From Icerya purchasi (lineage: Eukaryota > Arthropoda > Insecta > Hemiptera > Monophlebidae): a stretch of DNA of 64,000 nt. Made by a program: the position numbers and the translations under genes. The stretch lies in the NCBI GenBank assembly GCA_039619475.1, contig CM077115.1:444386792-444450791 (forward strand), in the 5' to 3' direction. Numbering within the stretch: position 1 is the stretch's first letter; every line of letters begins with the position of its first letter. The notes under the pieces were generated by a model, which worked only from the letters and a program-made list of their open reading frames with translations, was not told the origin of the DNA and did not search any database. Below, one piece after another: positions 1 through 10,639 of this stretch.

Positions 1-1
1 T

Positions 2-1062
2 CAGCTTACTGTTATATTCAGATATTTAGAGACCAACATCCCTGTTGAAAGATTTTTAACATTCATGCCAAACCAGGGTGAAGGTTTGAACAAGTTTTTG
101 AAAGAGAATGACATAGATATTAAAAACTGCCGTAGCCAGTCTTATGATAACGCTTTTGCAATGAGCGAGAAGTACAATGGCCTTCAAGCGCTGGTATTGG
201 AAAAAAATAATTTAGCAGAATCGGTACCTTGCGCGCTGGACACTCACTCAATCTTGTAGTATAGGCTGCTGCCGAATGCAGTCTCAGTGCTGTAAGATTT
301 TTTGACTTTTTGAAAGAACTTTATGTATATTTTACAGCCTCAACTAATAGATATAAAGTTCTAACCGATTGCTTGAAAAAAGCAGAAACTGACAAACGCA
401 TTCTCGTACCAAAAAGGACAACAACAACACGTTGGTCATGCCGAGCAGATGCTACTAAACCCCTCTTGTGAGGCTATGAGGAAATAAAAAATGCACTTTT
501 TGAAATTTCAGAAGACAAAGAAGATTCATGAAAATCACGTGTTACTGCTCTAAGTTTGCATAGCAAAATATCAATGATAGGAACGAGGCTCTGCACAGTA
601 TTTTGGGATGATATCTTGGAACAAGTAAACAAAACTAGTGAAACACTGCAGAACCCTAGATTAGATGTGAACATAGCCGCCTCAGCACTGACATCGTTAA
701 CAATATTCAAAGGAACAAAACGGGATAGCTTTAAAGAATATGAGGTCAAAGCTTCTGAGTTAGCTGATTGCACTGCGTATGAGAGTGAAACACAGCGCAA
801 GCGCAAGAGAAACGTGCGTTTGGCATCTCTTGACTGTGTCCAAGCCCCAGAAGTTGAACTCACCCCATCAGAAAAATTTCGAACCCACAATTTCCTTCCT
901 GTAATAGATTAATTTGAATCTTCATTGCAGCAGAGGTTTGAGGTATACAAACTAGTTGATATCCGTTTTGGGTTTCTCAACAAGTTGGATACGCTTACCG
1001 ATGAGGAGGTAATTGCAGCAGCTCAAAACTTAGTAGAAACATATAACAATGACTTAGACGAT
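2..1062 (+). pseudogene. hAT-family transposase pseudogene (ZMYM1/DUF4371-like), 5' part
   Basis: Degenerate transposase reading frame, open from the left window edge, so its N-terminus is missing. The frame starting at position 2 runs to the stop at 257-259 and includes the stretch LVLEKNNLAESVPCAL, which resembles the central region of ZMYM1-like/DUF4371 hAT transposases. After a frameshift near 260-277 the homologous reading continues in another frame to 1062, interrupted by stops at 469-471, 529-531 and 910-912. It is therefore not translatable as one protein. The frame is broken at 1062 by insertion of the palindromic Polinton-like element and resumes in phase at 20490, where the C-terminal dimerisation region is found. 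The hAT assignment is family knowledge; the stops, frameshift and in-phase continuation are seen directly. Confidence 0.8.
1057..1062. repeat. Left 6-bp target site duplication (GACGAT)
   Basis: GACGAT directly precedes the first base (AG) of the palindromic element and is repeated directly after its last base at 20484-20489. Removing the element and one GACGAT restores a continuous hAT reading frame. Six-bp duplications are characteristic of Polinton/Maverick integrases. Confidence 0.9.
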
Positions 1063-2498
1063 AGTAGATAGAAAACCTATGTTCTAGGAGAAGAGCCAAT
1101 CAGGAGCCAGTATTTAGTCACGTGACCACGCCCCTTTTTACTCAACTAATCAAGAGTCAATACTTAATCATATGATCACACTCTTTCCACATCATTCATC
1201 ACTGCACCACTATGTTCTACTCTAATTACACTCTTCTGCTCGCCACATCTTCACTGTTACAAACCTAAATCCATATATCTCAATGTCTATCACACCCCAA
1301 ATCAACCACATGCTTTCTCTGGAAGTACCTGCATATGGTCTCCCTCACTTAGTAACACCACTCGACCAAAACATGGATTAGGGGAAAGGCTTTAACCAGC
1401 CACCTTTAATTTTTTTTTTCTAACCCCTACTAAGTTGCTTTATGTAATCATTCTAGTTTCCATGTGCGTTGATGATATATTTATGATTGCCTAATGAATA
1501 TAATAATTTATGCTAACGGATACTAGTTATTTATGATTATGTATGCTTTGAGAAAATGTTTTACTATTGACTACCCACCATCAACTCTTTAACCCCAATA
1601 CCAATTCTACCATTTTGTGTGTGTTTATATGTGTGTTGATGATGCATTTACCACTGCCAAACCAATATAATAATTTGCTAAGATGCTTGTGTGTGTTTCT
1701 ATGTGCGTTGATGATATATTTATGATTGCCTAACTAATGTAATAATTTGTGCTAACCGATACTAGCTGCTCATGTTTGTGTATGCTTTGAAAGTGCTTTA
1801 TTATAAACTACCCAATGCTAATACAACTTGCTAACCCAATATTATTACACCTACCACACTTGTTCCAACAAATATGTCTCCAAGAATAATTTAATATGTT
1901 GATTAATTGAAATTGGGATAATCTTTGCTACCAATGCTTGTTCGCATGTATATAATTTGATATATGTCCAACCAAAATAATTGTAATAACAACATATATG
2001 TGGGGATATATCTCAGCTCAGAGATTTTTTTCTCGGGTGACCATGTACATGTATGTGTACAGTTTCTAATGCAATGAAGCAATATCTATACCCCCAAAAT
2101 TATTAATCATAACAGATACAACCCAGCTAATATACACCAGTATAGTATAGATTAAAATTAGAAAATCAAACTGACTGCATGAATCAAAGATGATGAAGTA
2201 CACATTCTACCTCTCACCCCCAAATTTTATTATTTGACAGACATAATCACACCCCCAAGAATTCCATAATACACATATTCCTAACCAAATAACACCACCA
2301 TCTCAATAACTCACCTAAGCTGCTTCACCATCACTTGCTATACAAACACCAGATTAAAAACCTAATAATTTTTACTACATACACACCATTTAATTAGAAA
2401 TAACATCACCATTATACACTATGACTACAAAATATTTTAAGCTCGCACACATTTTAGATCTAACAAATTAAAGAAATTAACACAATTGTTAATACAAA
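1063..2498 (-). repeat. Outer non-coding part of left arm (terminal inverted repeat)
   Basis: About 1.4 kb of non-coding DNA between the element end and the polymerase 3' end, mirrored at 19048-20483. It contains a 39-bp tandem duplication at the tip (1096-1184), an E-box palindrome GTCACGTGAC, and two 95-bp imperfect direct repeats (1456-1550 and 1695-1789) with a partial third copy between them. I see no coding potential. By analogy with other protein-primed replicons, the tip is the expected replication origin and integrase-binding end. Confidence 0.7.
1096..1184. repeat. 39-bp tandem duplication in the TIR, diverged only by transitions
   Basis: Positions 1096-1134 and 1146-1184 align without gaps at an offset of 50. 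I count 12 differences, all transitions. Eleven have G/C in the outer copy and A/T in the inner copy, including CACGTG changed to CATATG. The same pair is mirrored at 20362-20450. Confidence 0.75.
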
Positions 2499-2504
2499 TT
2501 TATT
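2499..2504 (-). promoter_or_regulatory. Polyadenylation signal of left polymerase copy (AATAAA)
   Basis: AATAAA on the minus strand, about 67 nt beyond the stop codon of the left polymerase gene. It is the mirror of the signal at 19042-19047. Position and motif fit a eukaryotic-type poly(A) signal; use is inferred. Confidence 0.5.
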
Positions 2505-2570
2505 ACACAGTAAAAACAAAATATACATTGGCTAATATTACACTTAATAATAATACATAGCTCCATATAA

Positions 2571-5500
2571 TCATGCAATATATATATTCTTATCCAATAT
2601 AAACGCTCTTAGTTCGGCTAAAACGACATTAAACTTTCTATGGAATTTATTATACATTGAGTTTCCATAAGCTATTGTATCTACATTATTACTACATATT
2701 ATTCTTTTATCATCATTACCACTTAATACCACTTTATTTTGCTCCAGGGTATACAGTATATGTTTATGACTTTGAATATTGTAATATGTCTTATAATTAT
2801 CGCTTAATTTACCACACACACCATTCACACAATTATAATAATCAATAAAATTAAGCTCTTTCTTAATTATAGAAGACTGTACACCTTTACATTTTTTAAT
2901 TTCTCTATTATCTACAATACTTATAGAATACATTTTTGGGCGCAATCCAACAAATTCACTAATTGGAATACTATTTAATTCATCCTTAAATACACCAAGT
3001 TTCTTTTTATTTTCTAGTGAATAGCATGGATGACTTTCAGGATAATCACTTGTATCAAAATACTGAGCATTATCTTTAATATCTTTATAAAAATCAAATG
3101 TTTTAAGTTCATAAATAAGTGAATCAGTATCACAATATAAAAGATTAATATTCTTATACATTTTACACATTACATTATAATGAAAATCAAACATTTTTAC
3201 TTTGCTAATATCTAAAATAGACATCCCAATATAAATGGGTTTATTAAATTTAATTGTTGAAGGATTTAAATGTACTGCAGCCAGAAATGGCCGTTCACTG
3301 AATATTGTTCGATCTTTAAAATTACTTTTACCAACTAGTTTTGTAAATTTTACTTTATTTGTAATAAGCTGTATATTAATTCTATGTCTAACGTTTTCCA
3401 TCATTTTACCAAAAACACTATTATTCATAAGCTTCCAAAAGTTCTTCTCAAACTCATTAGTAGCATGTTTCCGCTGTAGAGTGTTCAAATCAATGTATGG
3501 CTTCAACCATGCCGACTGATTGAAACAAATGACTCGATGCACACACAGAAGTTTTAACCCCAATGCAATTGCTTGTTTTAAATTTCTATAGTGAATAATA
3601 TAATTGTACTTATTTTCTAATGTATTAACTAATTTCACACATTTTCCAACTGATTTAGCCTCAGGACATAGAGGTAAATCATTATGCACCAAATGTAAAC
3701 TTGTAGGATATTCCAAATCCACCTCGAGCACATAGCCAATGGACCCATCATCAGCTATCTCCATAATATTTAATTCTCTTATTTCTTTTTGGCTAAGCCA
3801 TCTGAAACCATTCATAGGAAGAAGTTCACTCATAGCCCAACCATAAAGGTTATTCGCATCTAAATATGTTATGAAAGTGTTATCTACACCACTGCTACTA
3901 CCACAATCATCATTACTACTGGAACTATTATTATAGTTATTAATGTAGGGATTTTCTGCCCTGGCATAACGCTTCACACACTGACACATACCACCACGTA
4001 TCCCAGCTTCGAAGAATAAAACCATATCGTAATCAGTTAGGAGCTCCAATTCAACCTTTGTTAACTTTAACATTGCCTGGAAGGCTAATCCAGGGGCTGT
4101 AAAACTCCATGCAGGATCCAATTTGTATATGTTATAACAGACACTTCTAAAGTTTTCAAATACATCTGCTAATAGAAGCACATCTGTCTTTAGATATATA
4201 TCACTATACTCCCCAAGTGTTTGAACATTTAATGTATTCCACACATTCACTGCATGTAAGTAATCTTCATCACTAATATCTGATTTTGTCAGGGAATTAT
4301 AGAAATACTCCTTTGCAGGCAAACTTGTTTCATCCAATTTTTCCCATGATGACACATATGAATAAGGGAAAACACCCTTTCTACGAAATAAAGGAAGCAA
4401 ATCAGGCGATGCAATGTTCCTGATGGTATGATGAAGTGAACTATCAGGCAAATAACTGGATAATTTCTCAAGACTTGACGCCATAAAACGGAATGTATCT
4501 ATGAATCGTATTTTCATTTTTTCCGAAATACACTTTGAGAATGATATGTAGCGTTCTTCACTATTTGGTATTACTTCGATGTCCTGATCATCGCACGCTA
4601 AATCCCTGATGAATAAATGAGCATCATATCCACTCAGATTATGTATGAATACTGGCACAAAATTCGGGAGTTGATACTCTAGGTTACATTTTGAATGTGC
4701 TGCACCTCGAAATTTTCCAGTCAAATGATTATGGTCTGCAACTTTATCATCATGTAGCACTCCTTCACAAATGTGGCACACCAATGAAGCATCATATTTT
4801 TCCAAATCCTCAGGCGTCCACTGTAACGGAGTGTTTTTCTGATAAAGCTTTTCTATTTTTTGAATATCTTTCTCCAACCATTCATAGAATATTTTAGTCG
4901 CATTAGGACCTTGATACATTTTAGGCTCCGATATAAAATTAAACCCAACACCTTCTTCACATCTTGATACAATATAATAGCAAAAGCTAAATGCTTCATG
5001 CCTCTGTATGGGGATAGTACTAGATAATTTTTGGGGTCTGTTTCGATTACCACTATATGAACCATCTTCAATATATTGCCTCTTACAATTTTTCATATTT
5101 TCACTATGTTGCTGACTATTTTGACGCTTACCACCAATTTCTATATCGTCATCATCATTATCACTAATAATTTCTCTATCATTGACATCACTATCACATG
5201 ATTCATCATTTAGAGGCTTCAGGATACACTCGAAATCAGCAAATATGACAAATGGTATAAATTCTTGCTGTTTATACTGTTCGAATTTTAATATTTTATT
5301 CTCCTCTGTTGGCATAATAACTGTTGCAGGAGTATTATTAGAGCAGCGCTGTGTATGAGCCAGGTACTTAGAATGATCCTGGACATACCATAAACAGCGA
5401 CGGCATATAAATATATGATGGCAATCCTTAGTGATCTGACTTCTTACAAGACGCTCCAAATTTTTTATCCAACAATAGTGTGATTTATCACCTTCAGTTA

Positions 5501-5783
5501 TAAGGAGCAAATCTGTATGATCCACTCGTTCTTCTTTACATATACGAACTGGATAGACAATGTTTTTCTTATCCAAACCATAAACATTCACAGATGATTG
5601 TAGGTTATTCTTTTCAAATGTACTTATATCATCCAATGATGTGGGGAAAGATATGCCACTCCAGTTGTATTTCTTTAACAGTGATGTATTCCGCACATAA
5701 TTGCTTGCATATTCTGGATGATTCACCTTAATATATTTTGTCAACATTGAATATTTGAAACACATGTGATCATCATTTTTCAC
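2571..5783 (-). CDS. polB: Protein-primed family-B DNA polymerase, left-arm copy
   Basis: A 1070-codon ORF identical in translation to the right-arm copy at 15763-18975; motifs are detailed there. It reads outward towards the left element end. The same frame extends further upstream on this strand, past a TAG at 5970-5972, into the 102-codon ORF 5970-6278. The ATG used here is thus probably internal to the ancestral gene. The ORF has no internal stop over 3.2 kb, which is striking next to the heavily decayed transposons around it. This implies recent activity, recent insertion, or homogenisation between arms. Confidence 0.85.
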   Translation of the reverse strand: MKNDDHMCFKYSMLTKYIKVNHPEYASNYVRNTSLLKKYNWSGISFPTSLDDISTFEKNNLQSSVNVYGLDKKNIVYPVRICKEERVDHTDLLLITEGDKSHYCWIKNLERLVRSQITKDCHHIFICRRCLWYVQDHSKYLAHTQRCSNNTPATVIMPTEENKILKFEQYKQQEFIPFVIFADFECILKPLNDESCDSDVNDREIISDNDDDDIEIGGKRQNSQQHSENMKNCKRQYIEDGSYSGNRNRPQKLSSTIPIQRHEAFSFCYYIVSRCEEGVGFNFISEPKMYQGPNATKIFYEWLEKDIQKIEKLYQKNTPLQWTPEDLEKYDASLVCHICEGVLHDDKVADHNHLTGKFRGAAHSKCNLEYQLPNFVPVFIHNLSGYDAHLFIRDLACDDQDIEVIPNSEERYISFSKCISEKMKIRFIDTFRFMASSLEKLSSYLPDSSLHHTIRNIASPDLLPLFRRKGVFPYSYVSSWEKLDETSLPAKEYFYNSLTKSDISDEDYLHAVNVWNTLNVQTLGEYSDIYLKTDVLLLADVFENFRSVCYNIYKLDPAWSFTAPGLAFQAMLKLTKVELELLTDYDMVLFFEAGIRGGMCQCVKRYARAENPYINNYNNSSSSNDDCGSSSGVDNTFITYLDANNLYGWAMSELLPMNGFRWLSQKEIRELNIMEIADDGSIGYVLEVDLEYPTSLHLVHNDLPLCPEAKSVGKCVKLVNTLENKYNYIIHYRNLKQAIALGLKLLCVHRVICFNQSAWLKPYIDLNTLQRKHATNEFEKNFWKLMNNSVFGKMMENVRHRINIQLITNKVKFTKLVGKSNFKDRTIFSERPFLAAVHLNPSTIKFNKPIYIGMSILDISKVKMFDFHYNVMCKMYKNINLLYCDTDSLIYELKTFDFYKDIKDNAQYFDTSDYPESHPCYSLENKKKLGVFKDELNSIPISEFVGLRPKMYSISIVDNREIKKCKGVQSSIIKKELNFIDYYNCVNGVCGKLSDNYKTYYNIQSHKHILYTLEQNKVVLSGNDDKRIICSNNVDTIAYGNSMYNKFHRKFNVVLAELRAFILDKNIYIA

Positions 5784-5969
5784 ATTAATAACAGCCTTTT
5801 TCGATGCAATACAGGATGGTAAGGGGATATATGATGATGCACGGCTTAGAACGTTCCAATGGTTGACACGAATTTCGAGATATTTGATTTTCTTTAATCT
5901 CCAACCAGATCCTGTTGCACGCTCAAACTTATCAACAAGACTAATAATTTTTCCACATTCTGCCTTGTA

Positions 5970-6278
5970 CTATGTAGAAATATTCTCACCACGAGTGAGT
6001 AAATGTGCATTAGTTGGGAAGTAAAACTGGTTAGTGGCCCAGTCTACAAGTCCAACACCTTTGACAAATAGACAGCAGAATGATAAATTAACTTTTATTC
6101 CAGCATTAAGTCTTCTCTTAATTATCCTGACCACTGTAGGAGTAATATCAACCAAATACTTTGCAATGTCCATCTGGCATTTATTATTGTTTACAATACG
6201 ATATGTTGCCAAACGCTTATGATAACGCTTGCTAACATTTTCAACAGAAATATTACATTGAACACCCACTGACGACAT
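5970..6278 (-). CDS. Polymerase N-terminal segment before an in-frame TAG, left copy
   Basis: A 102-codon ORF identical to 15268-15576, in the same frame as the polymerase ORF next to it. The TAG is followed in frame by codons containing GSGW and SYIPLP, which are typical of the N-terminal part of insect Polinton-type polymerases, so the two ORFs look like one gene split by a nonsense codon. It could also be a short independent leader ORF. Confidence 0.55.
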   Translation of the reverse strand: MSSVGVQCNISVENVSKRYHKRLATYRIVNNNKCQMDIAKYLVDITPTVVRIIKRRLNAGIKVNLSFCCLFVKGVGLVDWATNQFYFPTNAHLLTRGENIST

Positions 6279-6815
6279 CGTTATAAATATTGATACAATT
6301 ACAAATTAAAAGCAATAAAAACTTGAACGCAGGAAAACACATCTAACAACTTAAAGCACATAGACAAATCAAATAAAAGCCCATCAGACCTCATGCTTAT
6401 AATAAAATGCATACAAAGTTCATAACGCGAAGTAATTTTAACTATTTCAAAAAAATTATTTAAAAATAAATAATATAAAAAATTTAAGTTTTAAAAATAA
6501 AACTGGCAGAATTACTTTACTTAAAAGCCAAGAATACTAAAAAAAAAAAAATTGATGTGTTGCTTATGTGCAGCAATGTGTACATACACAGCACAATCTA
6601 AATATTCCATATTTGATGACAACAGGAGGTGATGATGGCTGAACTAACAAAAGATTTTCTGTGAATTAACATATAACATAACAATTGCTAGCAGACTAAC
6701 ATTAAAAATTTCATCAAAACTCACATGTAAATCTTCTCTATATATACATTTCACAATCTATTTTGATCACAGAGAGTTAATGCTTATTCATCAGCAGTAA
6801 TATATAATGACACTC

Positions 6816-6982
6816 ATATATCTAAATATCTACATATCTACATATATATCTGCATATATACATATATATCTGCATATATACATATATATATATATATATC
6901 TACATATATACATATATATCTACATATATACATATATATGTGCATATATACATATATATCTACATATATATATATATATATA
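6816..6982. repeat. TA-rich microsatellite, left arm
   Basis: Short-period repeat of TATATATCTACATATATACA-type units, mirrored at 14564-14730. The apparent 61-codon ORF in it (repeating Y-I-H) is a by-product of the repeat. Confidence 0.9.
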
Positions 6983-8413
6983 TAATAATTAAAAATATGT
7001 CATAAGGATAGACAGGAAAATATAAAAACATTATCATTTAAACAATTATTTAAAAATGTACAAAATTAGTACATCTAAAAGACAAATATTAAACTAATTT
7101 ATCAAAATTTACTAGAGAAAAGAAAAAAGTACCACAAACTTCAAAGGAATAATCAAAAGAAATATATGATTCAATTCAAAACACAATTTTACAACAAACC
7201 AGTAATGAATTAACCACAACATTATATCTACAACCACCAATGAACAATAAAAAATAAATGCATAAGATTTAAAATATCTCCTTCCAAAAATAATGACTAC
7301 AACACACACAAAAAAAAAAAATGAAAACATGTAAAGTAATGGAACAAAAATGAACTGGAAAATAAGAACAAAGCAGGGGTACAATCAAAATTAAATAATA
7401 GAATATAGCAATACAAAAATTAAAGAGTCAATAAAAGACGGGCAAATACACAATAGATGTAAAGAAACTATGATTTGTAAAGTAAAATATAATCAATTAC
7501 AGATTATTTAATGTATCCAAAGTAAAAATCAACAAATGGAAAATAAAAAATTAACAATAACACAATAATAAAATCAGATACAAAACTGACAAACCATAAT
7601 AAGAGAAGAAAACTATACTCTAAAAACTGGATTTATCAATGGAAACAGTAAGTAGAGTGATTATACAAATAAATAAATAAAAGAAGTGGAAAAGTAATAA
7701 GAACTTGAAAATACAATCAATTCAAACATTCTAACAAAATAATTAAAAAAAACAATAAAAAGCAATGAACCATGGAGAGAGCACTTTGAATTAAATTAAA
7801 AAAATTAATAGGCAAAGTTCACAAGCTCCAAAGATTATAGATTAATATGATTAAAGAATAATTAAATATATGTCATAGAAATCCTCAGAAAAATATAAAA
7901 ACACAGTCTCTTAAACAGTTATTTAAAAACACACAAAATGAATACACCTAGAAGGCAAATATTAAACTAATTAAACAAAATCTACCACAGAAAAGGAAAA
8001 AGTAACATAAAATTCAATGGAATAATCAAAAAAAAATATATGATTTGATTCAAAACACGATTTTGCAACTAACCAGCATTGAAAATATCTGCAGAATTAA
8101 ATACACGACCATCAATGAGCAATAAAAAGAAATACTCAAGATTTAAAATACCTCCTTCAACAAATAATAACCGCAACACACACAAACCTAAAATTGACAC
8201 ATCTAATGTAACGAAACAGAAACAAAGTAGAAAATAAAAAAACAAAAACAAAGGCATAATTACAATTAAATAAAAGAACATAACACAATACAAAAATTAA
8301 AGGATGATACAGATCGCTCAAATATATAATAAACACAAAAGAAACCCCTATTTGAAAAGTAAAATATAATAAACTACAGATTATTTAACACACTAGAAAA
8401 TAAAAAGCAACAA
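6981..8413. repeat. Two diverged direct copies of a ~560-bp non-coding block, left arm
   Basis: Blocks 6981-7539 and 7856-8413 share many stretches in the same order, for example GAACAAT/GAGCAATAAAAA, the TCAAAATCTACCA-type segment and the AATAATTACAG-type segment. They are separated by a unique stretch. They mirror 13133-13690 and 14007-14565. The small hydrophobic ORFs here (7112-7384, 8069-8293) fall at equivalent places in the two copies and look like chance ORFs in AT-rich DNA. Confidence 0.6.
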
Positions 8414-8489
8414 GCGGGGAAATGTAATATAACATAACTACATTGGAAGAAAAAAGATAAAAGTGTAATGAATTAGTAATAAAAAATCA

Positions 8490-9960
8490 CTGGATTAGAG
8501 AAAATAATTTAAAACCATTAAAATCTCTATTAAACAGACGAAAATAACACATATATTAAATTTATAACAACTAAAGATCGCGTCCCTAAACACTTCAACT
8601 ACATACAAAAAAAAAAAAAAGATCGAAAAAGAGTGATATAAAACGACCAAATCGGAAAAAAGCATAAAATTGTAATGAATTATCAATAAAAATAACTGGA
8701 TCAAAGAAATTGATTTAAAACCATTAAAATCTCTATTAAACAGACGAAAATAACAAATATATTAAATTTACAGCAACTTATAAAGATCGCGTCTGTAAAC
8801 ACTTCAACTATATGCAAAAAGATCGAAAAAGAGTGATATAAAACGGCCAAATCGAAAGAAAAAAGCATAAAATTGTAGTGAATTAGTAATAAAAATCACT
8901 GGATCAAAGAAAATGATTTAAAACTATTAAAATCTCTATTAAACAGACGAAAATAACACATATATTAAATTTATAACAACTAAAGATCGCGTCCCTAAAC
9001 ACTTCAACTACATACAAAAAAAAAAAAAAAAAAAAAAGATCGAAAAAGAGTCATATAAAACGGCCAAATCGGAAAAAAGCATAAAATTGTAATGAATTAT
9101 CAATAAAAATAACTGGATCAAAGAAATTGATTTAAAACCATTAAAATCTCTATTAAACAGACGAAAATAACAAATATATTAAATTTATAGCAACTTATAA
9201 AGATCGCGTCTGTAAACACTTCAACTATATGCAAAAAGATCGAAAAAGAGTGATATAAAACGGTCAAATCGAAAGAAAAAAGCATAAAATTGTAGTGAAT
9301 TAGTAATAAAAATCACTGGATCAAAGAAAATGATTTAAAACTATTAAAATCTCTATAAAACAGACGAAAATAACAAAATATATTATTTAAAACTGATCAT
9401 AATTTACGTAATAACAAATATATTAAATTTATCACAACGTTATAAAGATCGCATCTGTAAACACTTCAACTACATGCAAAAAAAAAAAAAAAAAAAAAGA
9501 TCGAAAAAAGTAATACAAGACGGCCATATTGGAAGAAAAATATAAAATTGTAATGAGTTAGTAATAAAAAAACACTGGATCAGAGAAAATGTTTTAAAAC
9601 CATTAAAATCTCTATTAAACAGATGAAAATAACAAATATATTAAATTTATAACAACGTTATGGCATCTGTAAACACTTCAAATACATTCCAAAAAAAAAA
9701 AAAAAAAGATCGAAAAAAGTAATACAAGACGGCCATATTGGGAGAAAAGAACATAAAATTGTAATGGATTAGTAATAAAAAATCACTGAATCATAGAAAA
9801 TGATTTAAAACCATTAAAATCTTTATAAAACAGACGAAAATAACAAAATACATTATTTAAAACTGATTATTATTTACTTAATAACAAATAATTTAAATTT
9901 ATCATAATATTATAAAGATTGTACAAAATAGAAAAAAGATCGCAAAAAAAAAGATCGTAA
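8490..9960. repeat. Satellite of ~200-245-bp units, left arm (6 units)
   Basis: Six tandem units recognisable by AAACACTTCAACTA near 8585, 8795, 8998, 9215, 9460 and 9672. Each has a poly(A) run, AAAGATCG and AACAGACGAAAATAAC. At least two unit subtypes alternate, one with a long and one with a short A-tract. The right arm has ten units. Confidence 0.8.
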
Positions 9961-10126
9961 AAACATTGCGCTTAGATAAAATACACTGTTGCATAGAAAA
10001 GAGAAGAAAAACAGCGCCGGAAGACAAAAATAACAGACCAAACCGGCGGAAACAACCTGTTTTATGTATTTACACAGCTGCTCACTAACACAAACACACT
10101 AAAAAAAGTAGTCATTAAACCCGGGG

Positions 10127-10540
10127 ACTGGCCGTTCCGCTAATCCGAACCCCAATTCCTGTCCCGGAGGCGAAAATTCACCCCAGACCGGTAATCCGAA
10201 CACTAATTTCACCCCAATTCATGTCCAGGTGGTCAAAATTCACCCAAGTTTCCCCCGATTCCTCCGAGTTTCCCCTGGACGGTTCCTGTGCATATCCACT
10301 AAACCGAACAGCAAAAGGCACCCCAAACCGGTAATCCGAACCCCTAAACGTGTGATGAGGGCTGAAACTAACCTGAGTAACCCAATTTTATACTCCGACA
10401 TTGAAAATTCACCCCGTTTCCTCAAAATTTCCTCAAAATTCCTCAAATTTTCCCTGTACACGCCCCGCTCGTTTCCGATAAACCAAACTGATCATTAATT
10501 AACATAAGTATATTAATTAATGTCTGAAAGTAACCCAATT
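10127..10540. other. Unique 414-bp central spacer of the palindrome, C-rich on the plus strand
   Basis: This is the only part of the element without a mirror copy. It is much more GC-rich than the arms and strand-asymmetric, with many CCC/CCCC runs and few G runs on the plus strand. It contains degenerate internal repeats: TAATCCGAAC occurs near 10140, 10192 and 10330, and CCCCAATTCNTGTCC near 10150 and 10211. Ninety- and 73-codon ORFs overlap on opposite strands, but their composition follows the repeats and I do not accept them as genes. It probably marks the loop of the fold-back event that made the palindrome. Confidence 0.75.
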
Positions 10541-10639
10541 CCCCGGGTTTACTGACTACTTTTTTTAGTGTGTTTGTGTTAGTGAGCAGCTGTGTAAATA
10601 CATAAAACAGGTTGTTTCCGCCGGTTTGGTCTGTTATTT

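Noticed and set aside
6816..6982. CRISPR-like array
   Set aside because: The periodic sequence is a TA microsatellite without unique spacers; no CRISPR array or bacterial gene was seen anywhere.
10229..10498. Overlapping ORFs on both strands in the palindrome spacer
   Set aside because: They lie in a region of degenerate internal repeats with strong strand skew, overlap on opposite strands and resemble no family.
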